Shown here piece after piece: positions 22,712 through 31,004 of a stretch of DNA of 64,000 nucleotides; the first letter of the stretch is position 1, and each line of letters begins with the position of its first letter. The stretch comes from Aquatica leii. Its lineage: Eukaryota; Arthropoda; Insecta; Coleoptera; Lampyridae. The translations under genes and the position numbers were made by a program. The stretch covers positions 169,072,035 through 169,136,034 of the forward strand of contig CM069432.1 in assembly GCA_035610365.1 (NCBI GenBank), given 5' to 3'. Under the pieces are notes generated by a model. The model was not told where the DNA came from. It was given only the letters and a program-made list of their open reading frames with translations, and searched no databases.

Positions 22712-25477
22712 ATGGTGACGCGTTTGCAAGCAGTTAAAATGGATTCAAAAATATTTGAAATTCTCGAATCGATGAATAAGAATATGGAAGAAAATAATAG
22801 GAAAATGGGCGAAAATTCTCAGAAAATTGAAGCAAAACTGTCCGAAAATTCTAGAAAAATGGAAGAAAAACTCTCCGAACATTTTCAGAAAATGGAAGAA
22901 AATTCTAGAAAAATAGAAGAAAAGTTGTTGGAAAATTCTAGAAGTTTAAAAGAAGAAATACGAACGAGCATAGAAAATCAAATTAAAGTTGTTCAAGAGG
23001 AAACCCAAGCAGACATGTTAAACTTAAAAGAAGAAATTTGCGATTCTATGAATGACATAATAGAAGAAGTACAAGACAAACTAGAAGAGAAGTTAAAAGA
23101 AAATTCAAGAACCATAGAAGACAGAATGAAACTGCTTGAAGAAAGAATGAACCAAATGAATTACCATGGTGAAGGAAGTGTCACGAGTGAAGATTTAATA
23201 ATGGACCGTCGGGAAGAAACCACCCACAAGTTCAAAGTTGTACCACCGAATTTTGATGGTAAAGTTCCATGGTCAACCTACCACAAGCAGTTTGAAGCCG
23301 CAGCTACAGCTAATGGTTGGAGCAACAAGCAGAAAGCGACGTCTTTAATAGTGTCCTTACGTGGAGAAGCGCTTGGAATTTTACAAACTGTTCCGGACCA
23401 TCTGCAAGAAAATTACGAACTCTTAATATCACGATTAGAAATGAGATACGGAGATGCCCATCTTCAACAAGTCTATCAAGCTCAAATTAAAAGTCGGGTT
23501 CAGAAAGCTGCCGAAAGTCTTCAAGAGTTCGAGGCTGACATCGCTAGATTAACACGGCTTGCGTATCCTACAGCACCAGATACCTTCCTGGAGCAGTTAG
23601 CTATTCAAACGTTTGTAGATGGCCTCCGAGACAGCGAAACACAGCAGACCCTCCGGTTAGCTCGACCGAAGACGTTAGATGACGCATTAACCCATGCTCT
23701 GGAGTTCGAGGCGGCGAAACAAGCGTCGCACCGAGGCAGCCATAAGCTCCGTTGTGCTGCAGAAGTATCCTCGCACACAGAAGAAAGCATTGAAGACATA
23801 GTGCGACGGGTACTTCGGGAAAGAGGAGTGACAGCTTTGAACTGCGATGAAATAGGCCATGTACGACGGCATCGTACCAAACCTAAGAAGAGGACTAGAA
23901 GAGCCCTCGAAAATTTGGAACGAGGCGAGCGAAAGAAACAAAAAGTAATCTCATCTAGTCAAACTCCAGAGGTTACAATCCAAATGGCATCGCCTAGGGA
24001 GCAGTTGCATAGCATTTATCTCGATGGCAAGATCAATGGAAGAAGCGTTCAGTTACTGGTTGACACGGGAGCGACGAAGACCATCATTCGTCCTGACATG
24101 TTATTGGAAAACGAGAAGACATCACCAGTAACAGTACGACTTCGAACGGCGACGGGCGACGAAATACCTACTCACGGACAAGTCAAAGTAACTATTGGTT
24201 TGGGAAATGGAGTACTTGACCATCAAGTACTGGTAGCCGACATCACGAAAGAAGTTATCCTGGGAATGGACGTGATAAAGAAGTATGGGTTCCATTTAGA
24301 TATGAAGAACGATGTCCTGAAGATCGACAATAAAGAAATTCCTTTTCATTCGTCAGAGAAGGCAGCCGTGCGAGTCTTATTGAGTGAAGACGTGATTCTG
24401 CCTGCAAGGACTGAAAGTGTGGTGATGGCACGCCTTGATGGAAATCTCCGGGAAGGCTACATACGCGCGATTGAACCAATGGAAGGCGGCTTAGTTGAAA
24501 AGGGACTACTCGTTGGCAGAACCTTAGTACGAGTAAAGAACACGATGCCAGTAAGGATCTTAAACATCAACTCAGATCCTGTAACGTTGAAAAAGAAGAC
24601 CGTGGTAGGCCAATGCACGCCAGTATCACAAATTGTGAGATGCGTGAAGACGAACGAAGATACGCCGCCGAAGAAGTGTCCACAACATCTATTGGACATT
24701 CTTACCACCAAATGCCAAAACCTCAGCCAAGACCAGCTGGCTAAAGTTAAAGTGTTGATCCAAGAGTACCAGGATGTGTTCGCGCTGGAGAGTGGTTCCA
24801 AAGGAAGAACTAACGTGGTGAAACATAAAATTAATACCGGAGACGCTCGGCCGATACGACAACATCCACGCAGACTTCCTTTGACGAAAAGAGAAGAAGC
24901 CGAACAAATAATTACGGATATGGAGAGAGAAGGCGTGATTGAACCTTCAAGTAGTCCATGGGCATCCCCAGTGGTACTCGTGAAGAAGAAGGATGGATCG
25001 ACGAGGTTTTGCGTAGACTACAGGCAGCTAAACGACGTGACCAAAAAGGACAGCTACCCTTTACCCAGAATTGACGATACGCTAGACACCCTGTCAGGAT
25101 CCCAGTGGTTTTCTACGTTAGATTTAAAGAGTGGATACTGGCAGGTAGAATTAGAACCCAAGGATCGTGAGAAAACAGCTTTTACGATCGGAACTGGTTT
25201 GTGGCAGTTCACTGTAATGCCCTTCGGCCTGTGTAACGCTCCTGCAACGTTCGAGCGTTTGATGGAGACCATCTTGCGCGGATTGTCTTGGAAGACGTGC
25301 TTGGTTTACCTGGACGACGTGATCGTGGTTGTAAGGTCGTTTGAAGAGCACTTAAACAACTTGAAGGAAGTGTTCCAGAGATTACGTGGGGCTAACCTCA
25401 AACTGAGCCCAAAGAAGTGCCACGTATTTAAGAAGGAAGTCAATACCTTGGCCACGTCGTATCTAGAGACGGAGTAA
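22712..25477 (+). pseudogene. Gypsy copy B gag-protease-RT, one continuous frame to a late frameshift
   Basis: This is the best-preserved front half of the family: Gag, protease and most of reverse transcriptase in one frame from the ATG at 22712. It has the 11-residue coiled-coil units, the capsid-like region, the degenerate LNCDEIGHVRRHR knuckle, the protease motif LLVDTGATKT at about 24053, RT motifs and YLDDVIVV at about 25307. At 25441 one C is missing relative to copy A (GTCAATACC against GTCCAATACC). The protein ends at 25477 inside the RT thumb. The continuous gag-pol frame suggests the family makes a single polyprotein with no gag-pol frameshift signal. Confidence 0.9.
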
Positions 25478-26367
25478 GGGCTGACCCAGACAAAATCCGA
25501 GCAGTGCAAGCATGGCCAAGACCGATCGACAAACATCAGGTCCGAAGTTTCCTTGGGTTGTGCACTTATTATAGAAGATTTGTCCCCGGATTTGCCAATA
25601 TTGCCAAACCATTGACAAAACTAACCGAAGAAAAAGCAGAATTTAGATGGAATGAAGACTGCGAAAATTCTTTTAATCAACTAAAACAGGCCCTAGTCAC
25701 TTCGCCGATTTTGAGTTATCCACGAGAAGATGGAAAGTTTGTTTTGGATACCGACGCAAGCAATATGGCCATAGGCGCGGTCCTTTCGCAGGTTCAAGAT
25801 GGACAAGAAAAGGTGATCGCGTACTTTAGCAAGGTTTTGTCTAGGCCAGAAAGGAATTATTGCGTGACTAGGAGGGAGCTGTTAGCAGTCGTTAAGTCCA
25901 TCGAACATTTCTACAAGTATTTGTATGGACGAAGATTTTTACTGAGAACAGACCACGCCGCTTTAAAATGGCTACTGCAGTTCCGTAACCCAGAAGGACA
26001 AGTAGCAATATGGATCGAGAGACTGCAAGAGTATGACTACGACACAGAACACCGTGCCGGAAGCAGTCATCGGAACGCTGATGCCTTATCCAGAAGACCA
26101 TGTCCGGCGGACTGCAGCCATTGTTCGCGACTGGAAGAAAAAGTCGAATGCCTCCGGAGAACTGCTATGGTTGATGATGAGTGGGAACCTGAGCAGTTAC
26201 GTCGCGAACAAGAAGACGATCCTGAAATAAGACTACTCCTCGACTGGAAAGAAAGCGGCCGACGACCAACCTGGGAAGAAGTGAGTGCTTTGGGCAAAAA
26301 TATCAAAGCGTACTGGGCGCAGTGGGACTCCTTGATAGTAGAAGACGGTCTTCTTAAGCGATCCTAG
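25441..26367 (+). pseudogene. Gypsy copy B RT thumb and RNase H frame
   Basis: Continuation of pol after the missing C at 25441: AWPRPIDKHQVRSFLGLCTY, RNase H with LDTDASNMAIGAVLSQ and RRELLAVVKS, then HRNADALSRR and a linker ending LIVEDGLLKRS at the TAG 26365-26367. The same stop and shift occur in copy A, so this lesion predates the split of A and B or was copied with the duplication. Confidence 0.85.
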
Positions 26368-28238
26368 AAAGTGCCGAGGGCACGGGAAACAAACTACAGC
26401 TGGTAGTGCCGAAAAGCAGGGTGACCGAAGTGTTGAAGCATCTCCACGATGGGACATCAGGAGGACACTTTGGCATTAAGAAGACGTTGGGTAAAGTGAG
26501 AGAACGATTCTACTGGATGAACTGCAAAGAGGACGTCATGAAATGGTGCCGTAAATGCATAGTCTGCGCTTCAGGAAATGGTCCAGCGAGAAAGCGCAAA
26601 GCACCCATGAAACAATACAACGTAGGAAGCCCTTTGGAAAGAGTAGCGATTGACATCGCAGGGCCGTTCCCAGAATCCGATTCGGGAAATAAATACATTC
26701 TGGTGGCGATGGATTATTTCACGAAATGGACGGAGGCTTACGCCATACCCAATCAGGAAGCAGCTACAGTCGCAGACGTATTAGTAAAGGAGTTTTTTTG
26801 CCGGTTTGGAGTTCCGTTGGAATTACACTCCGATCAAGGCCGCAATTTTGAGTCTGGGCTGTTTCAAGAAGTTTGCCGACTGTTAGGAATTAAAAAGACT
26901 AGGACAACGCCTCTTCATCCTCAGTCTGATGGCATGGTTGAACGGATGAATCGAACAATGGGCAAGTACTTAGCCAAGGTAGTGTCCGAACACCAAAGGG
27001 ACTGGGATCAGTACTTGCACCTTTTCTTAATGGCATACCGATCATCCGTTCACGAAACCACAGGCCAAACACCATCCTGTGTCATGCTCGGTCGTGAGAT
27101 AAGATTACCATGCGATCTTCAATTTGGGCGAAGACCGGAAGAAGAAGTTGCTGGAGAAGATTACGTCAGCAAGCTGGCCAAGAGGTTGGACGAAGTACAT
27201 GAAGAGGTCCGTAAAAACACACAAATTGCCAGCGACAGGATGAAAACAAGATATGACGTCAAGGCGCAAAATGGTGGGTTTCAACCTGGCGATATGGTCT
27301 GGTTGTATAACCCTCAAAGGAAACGTGGTTTGTCGCCGAAGCTGCAAAAGCAATGGGAGGGCCCCTATGAAGTCGTGCAGCGTATTAACGACGTTATATA
27401 CCGCATCCGAAAACCGCCCAGAGGCAAGCCAAAAGTGGTCCACGTCGATCGTCTAGCCCCGTTTGCTGGCGATAACCACAATCCGCAAGTTCAGGTCCGA
27501 ACCAGAGTAATAAGTAGCAGAACCAGGAATCCAATCGAAGAAATGGAGTTCGAAAAGTTTATGAACTTATACGGAGGTTCTGGAAAAGCTAGGTTCGAAG
27601 TTACCACCGAGGAACAACAAGACCTGTTCCAGACACAAAAAGATTACGCCATCGCACATTGCGTGAGCGAGGAGTTTGACATGTCCAAAGGGGTTGCAGT
27701 CGTGTTTAAAAAGAAGTTTGGACAGCTAGATGAATTACGAAGACAGCAACCGGCAGTCGGAAAGGTTTTAGGACTACGTGGTGACGGACGCTTCGTTTTC
27801 TATCTGGTCACCAAGAAATACTCACGTGTCAAGCCGTTATACAAAGATCTGTGGCGAACATTATGGAGTCTCAAGAGACAAATGGAGTTCCATCATGTTA
27901 AGAAATTGGCAGTACCCAAGCTTGGTTGTGGCTTAGACCAATTGAATTGGAGGACAGTTCGAAACATGTTGGAGGTCGTCTTCCGAGGGACAGGCGTTCA
28001 AGTGTTGGTCTGTAGTTACCAACCGAGGAGAGTATTGGGTCAGGAAAAGTCCATTGACTGTTACTTTTATGGTCAAGGAAGTTGCCGAAATGGAGGAAGC
28101 TGCCGCTATCGCCACGATCCCTCTTACCGGTGTCGCATCCAGTCTCCTGTTCTGGGACAGAACAGTCCTAAGAAGGGGGCAGTGAAACGTCCGAGAAATT
28201 ACTTGCAAATGCAAGAGCCTTCTAGAACTGTTATCTAG
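26364..28238 (+). CDS. Gypsy copy B integrase, macrodomain and CCCH zinc finger
   Basis: One uninterrupted frame of about 620 codons. Domains in order: integrase zinc-binding domain with CRKCIVC (about 26550); catalytic core with DIAGPFPESD, LELHSDQGRNFES and a later VERMNRTMGKYL block carrying the Glu; QPGDMVWLYNP and GPYEVVQRIND tail; macrodomain (27618-28020) with LVTKK (Lys codons 27813-27818) and GCGLD (Asp codon 27936-27938); CCCH finger with Cys codons at 28059, 28083 and 28101 and His at 28113. The polypurine tract is within the frame and the TAG stop lies 56 bases into the 3' LTR. Because pol is read as part of a larger polyprotein, the real N-terminus depends on the upstream frame break. 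Confidence 0.85.
   Translation, partial: LESAEGTGNKLQLVVPKSRVTEVLKHLHDGTSGGHFGIKKTLGKVRERFYWMNCKEDVMKWCRKCIVCASGNGPARKRKAPMKQYNVGSPLERVAIDIAGPFPESDSGNKYILVAMDYFTKWTEAYAIPNQEAATVADVLVKEFFCRFGVPLELHSDQGRNFESGLFQEVCRLLGIKKTRTTPLHPQSDGMVERMNRTMGKYLAKVVSEHQRDWDQYLHLFLMAYRSSVHETTGQTPSCVMLGREIRLPCDLQFGRRPEEEVAGEDYVSKLAKRLDEVHEEVRKNTQIASDRMKTRYDVKAQNGGFQPGDMVWLYNPQRKRGLSPKLQKQWEGPYEVVQRINDVIYRIRKPPRGKPKVVHVDRLAPFAGDNHNPQVQVRTRVISSRTRNPIEEMEFEKFMNLYGGSGKARFEVTTEEQQDLFQTQKDYAIAHCVSEEFDMSKGVAVVFKKKFGQLDELRRQQPAVGKVLGLRGDGRFVFYLVTKKYSRVKPLYKDLWRTLWSLKRQMEFHHVKKLAVPKLGCGLDQLNWRTVRNMLEVVFRGTGVQVLVCSYQPRRVLGQEKSIDCYFYGQGSCRNGGSCRYRHDPSYRCRIQSPVLGQNSPKKGAVKRPRNYLQMQEPSRTVI
27618..28020 (+). other. Macrodomain encoded within Gypsy pol, copy B
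   Basis: Same domain as in copy A, with one substitution noted (EEFD for EELD). The length, about 135 residues, is right for a minimal OARD1/Poa1p-type macrodomain. The putative catalytic Lys and Asp and the glycine-rich GCGLD loop are kept. Preservation of the domain in both copies, without stops, suggests it was maintained while the family was active. Confidence 0.8.
28059..28115 (+). other. CCCH zinc finger at the pol C-terminus
   Basis: CYFYGQGSCRNGGSCRYRH fits CX7CX5CX3H, the spacing of RNA-binding CCCH fingers (TIS11/U2AF35 type), with the usual aromatic and basic residues. Copy A has the same finger at 22013-22069. The family Gag lacks a working CCHC knuckle, so this finger may supply nucleic-acid binding; that is inference. 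Confidence 0.7.
28169..28182 (+). other. Polypurine tract of copy B, inside the coding frame
   Basis: AAGAAGGGGGCAG abuts the LTR start at 28183 and encodes PKKGA. It differs from copy A by one transition (GGGACAG to GGGGCAG). Confidence 0.6.
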
Positions 28239-28647
28239 TTTCTAGAAAATATAGCGAAAAGTGAGGAACGATCGAGAAGAATTCGCTGATGTCTATAAAA
28301 GCCGAAGATGGAAATCGTAGGTCAGTTATTGCTGGAATGTGAAAGCATGCAGTATTAAGATTATCAAGTTGAAATAAATACGTATCGTTAGCACGCGCGG
28401 CGTTTTAAATAAATAACAGTGTACACCGAATCGAGTGAACGTGACTTATAGTGTAAACAAATCCGAGGACGTTATCTAATCTTATCTTAAGTGTTATACA
28501 ACGGTTATACATAAATTATAGTGTAAGTGTTTTTATTATTAGATTTTAGTAGTTCGGTCAATTTAAAAGTATACATATTTCTATAATAAGTAAACGTAGT
28601 TTTAGTCGTTTTAAATAAATTAGTTTTTAAGTAATAAATTCGTTACA
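28183..28647 (+). repeat. Gypsy 3' LTR (copy B)
   Basis: A 465-bp LTR identical by eye to the other two. It is followed by ATAT, the 3' copy of the target duplication, and then by the interrupted DUF7869-like frame. Confidence 0.9.
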
Positions 28648-28889
28648 ATATTAATCTTATTATTGCTTGAAGTTTGCAAGAAATTACTTGTTTCGGTAAA
28701 AGAAAAATTATTGTCGGTAGTGACTTCGATTGAATTTGTAGATTTGTCTAATCCTGAAGAATTAGTTTGTAAAAAACGCAGGTCATTTGCAATGATTTTC
28801 GGACAAAATTTCACAGGTTGTGTAATTCTATCCTGTTCAATTATCGCATTTTTTGTTAATTGCATAATAGTTTTAGTTCTTCGAGACAT
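28648..28889 (-). pseudogene. DUF7869-like protein, N-terminal part cut off by the Gypsy insertion
   Basis: The minus strand starts MSRRTKTIMQLTKNAIIEQ at 28889 and remains open up to the Gypsy LTR. Joining the last codons here (SNNKIN) across a single ATAT to the sequence left of 16091 gives IIQDITFDSKGNL in the same frame. This places the fragment as the amino end of the gene at 14339-16090 and shows that the Gypsy DNA interrupted an open frame. The plus-strand open frame overlapping it is a shadow. Confidence 0.6.
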
Positions 28890-28981
28890 CTGTAAAGGAA
28901 GCTCACTATCAAATGAATCTAATTATAGTGATTATTATAATTCATTATGAAATCATTTTTTTGGGAAATAACTCCTATCTA

Positions 28982-29277
28982 CTATTAACCTAGTAAATGT
29001 GAGTAGCGAAACACCTCGTAACTAAATGTAAGCTTATAAAATAACATTTTGGCGGCATACAAATTGTTTTGTTATTAAAATATTAATGATTTAGGTTAAT
29101 GTAGGCGTTATACTAAAGCTATGCTCCAATTAAACAATATTTTCTAAAACAACGACATACCTTAACGGCTTCAACAAAAACACTAACTAATTAACTAGCG
29201 GCTACACAGATCATAACAGTCACGTTGCAGATAGGAGAAATTGCACGCAGAAATTTTCGTGTGGAAGTTAGGAGGTA
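28982..29277. other. Sequence between the DUF7869 element and Harbinger
   Basis: No gene seen. It contains one more ATAGGAG word (29231-29237) and a GTGTGGAAGTTAGGAGGTAT block that partly mirrors GGAAGGTATTTCCACAC on the other side of the Harbinger insertion (33494-33510). Both may belong to one small repeat interrupted by Harbinger. Confidence 0.3.
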
Positions 29278-29461
29278 TTATAGCGTATTCGGATAGCCGC
29301 ACCAGTGCGCACTTAGTGCGCACTCATTCGGTATTTCGTATTCGGTTAAGAAATTGCACTCGTATTCGGATAGTTGCACTGCACTTGTTTGGTGCACGTA
29401 AAACTGCACCGTAATTTTCAACAGTGCAAGCTAGTATAGTACAGCTGTTTTGAATTTAAAA

Positions 29462-30709
29462 ATGGCGGAAATGTTATATTTATTTGATATGTTGCTTGAG
29501 AGCAATGACAGTAGTTCTGAAGACGAACTGAATCTTTTATTAAGGCATGTTGGTGATAGTAAACCAAAAATAAATAATTTTATAAATATTGTACGGGAGT
29601 TTGACGATGAAACGGTGAGACATTGGAAAACAATAAATAGACTAACATTGATAGCTTCCCGTTGCAGTTTCGTAAAAACTTTCGTATTCGGCGACGCACC
29701 TGTACAAGAATGATAGAACACTTTGAGAATTCCCAATTTTTCCCCAAAACTGGAGAACGAGGTGTTCAGGTTAAGTCAGCGGAAACTCATGTATTATCCT
29801 TTTTATGGTATGTGTCAACTACCTTTGACTTCTTTTTATGTTAAATTCTAAAATTGAAATAGGTTTGCTGGTAACAAGTGTTGTATGCGTGATGTAGCAG
29901 GTAGGTTTGGCATGGCCGAATCTACTTTCCACACATGTTTAAAAAGAATTCTTGATTATCTGATTGACATTGCACCTACATTTGTTTCATTTCCAACATC
30001 TCAAGAAGGAAAGCTACATATAAGTAGGAAGTTTGAAGATGTAAGTATTGTTTGGTCTCTTGTTTTAATGTTATAAATATTATTATGAGCTTTATAGATA
30101 AGTGGTATAACTGGAATTCTGGGGTGCATTGATGGTACGTTCATACCGATAAGAACGCCAGTTCATAAATTAAAAAGCACATATGTAAATAGACACGATT
30201 TTCCTTCTATAACGTTACAAGCTATATGTGATAGTGATAAACGATTTTTAGATTTATTCACGGGGGTATCTAGTAAAATTCATGATGCCAGAGTTTTCAA
30301 GCTCTCAAATCTTAGTAATAAATTAAGGGAATTGTGTGGGGTAGATTTTCACATTTTGGGGGATGCTGCATACCCTCTGAAACAATTTCTTATCACCCCA
30401 TACCGAGACTATGGAAATTTATCGCCCGAACAAACCATTTTCAATATGAAATTTTCACGTGCTCGTGTTAAGATTGAAAATGCATTTGGACTTTTAAAGC
30501 AAAGATTTAGACAATTAATAAGGACCGATTTTGACACGGTAGACATGACTTCTAAATTTATTGTGTCTTGCTGTGTGCTTCACAATATGTGCATTGATGA
30601 AGGGGATGATTGGGTTGAGGAAGAACAAGAAAGTGCAGGTGACAATAGTAGCACCAATAATGCTGGCACAAATGATGTTTGTGACCATGAAGAGCGTGAA
30701 CGTGGATAG
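29462..30709 (+). CDS. Harbinger transposase (HARBI1-like, DDE_Tnp_4), four exons
   Basis: Four exons join in phase: 29462-29614, 29668-29807, 29863-30040 and 30098-30709. The introns are tiny (53, 55 and 57 nt) and all GT-AG. The product is 360 residues, a normal length for this family. Exon 1 ends FDDET and joins FRKNFRIRRRTCTRMIEHF, the usual Harbinger helix-turn-helix start. FAGNKCCMRDVAGRFGMAES follows. The catalytic triad reads D169 (GCIDGTFIPI), D246 (ILGDAAYPL) and E284 (RVKIENAFGLLK). No stop or frame break is visible, so the gene may be active. It should need the Myb-like partner encoded on the other strand for nuclear entry and DNA binding. Confidence 0.85.
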
Positions 30710-31004
30710 GTGAAAAGACAGTATCTGTGTCAACTTTGCAATCTGTAATTATTTTTAGCATTTCATTTTAATATAATATTTCTTAAGTTTTCATAATTGT
30801 AAAATGTTTTGTTTTTATTTATTTTTAGCATTTAATTTTAACTATAAATTGTTTTCTATTTTAAAAACAGCAATAAGGCTACAATACCGATATAATAGTA
30901 ATTTTTATTTACAAATTGCTAAACCTAATTACATAACAGTATAAGCAAAATCTTAAATCTAATGCCAATATTTATTATTTATTTAAATATTTGAGTATTT
31001 ATAC

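Larger units (their letters stand above)
16091..28647 (+). mobile_element. Two Gypsy retrotransposons in tandem sharing a central LTR
   Basis: The order is LTR (16091-16555), internal A (16556-22136), LTR (22137-22601), internal B (22602-28182), LTR (28183-28647). Each LTR is 465 bp, starts TGAAACGTCC and ends CGTTACA, and by eye the three are identical. ATAT precedes the first (16087-16090) and follows the last (28648-28651), with no duplication around the middle LTR. The arrangement therefore behaves as one insertion of 12.6 kb. Each internal region encodes gag, protease, reverse transcriptase, RNase H, integrase, a macrodomain and a CCCH zinc finger. No env is present. Few substitutions separate A and B. 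Confidence 0.9.
14012..28981 (-). mobile_element. TIR element with a DUF7869-like gene, split by a Gypsy tandem
   Basis: A perfect 17-bp inverted repeat (TAGATAGGAGTTATTTC) lies at 14012-14028 and 28965-28981, outside the two halves of a minus-strand gene. Removing 16091-28647 and one ATAT copy leaves an element of about 2.4 kb whose gene reads continuously across the join. No convincing target duplication was found outside the repeats, and related ATAGGAG-type ends occur nearby (13845, 29232, 33566). The element boundary is therefore an inference from symmetry. Confidence 0.5.

Noticed and set aside
22137..28647. Segmental duplication of genomic DNA rather than a retroelement tandem
   Set aside because: The repeat unit coincides exactly with LTR boundaries and only the outer ends have the ATAT duplication.
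20320..28647. Envelope gene downstream of Gypsy pol (errantivirus)
   Set aside because: The frame after integrase is a macrodomain and a CCCH finger that ends in the LTR; no signal peptide, membrane segment or further frame is present.
28663..28950. Plus-strand 95-codon frame with a hydrophobic segment
   Set aside because: It lies opposite the DUF7869-like N-terminus, whose minus-strand frame joins in phase across the Gypsy insertion; the hydrophobic stretch is an antisense effect.
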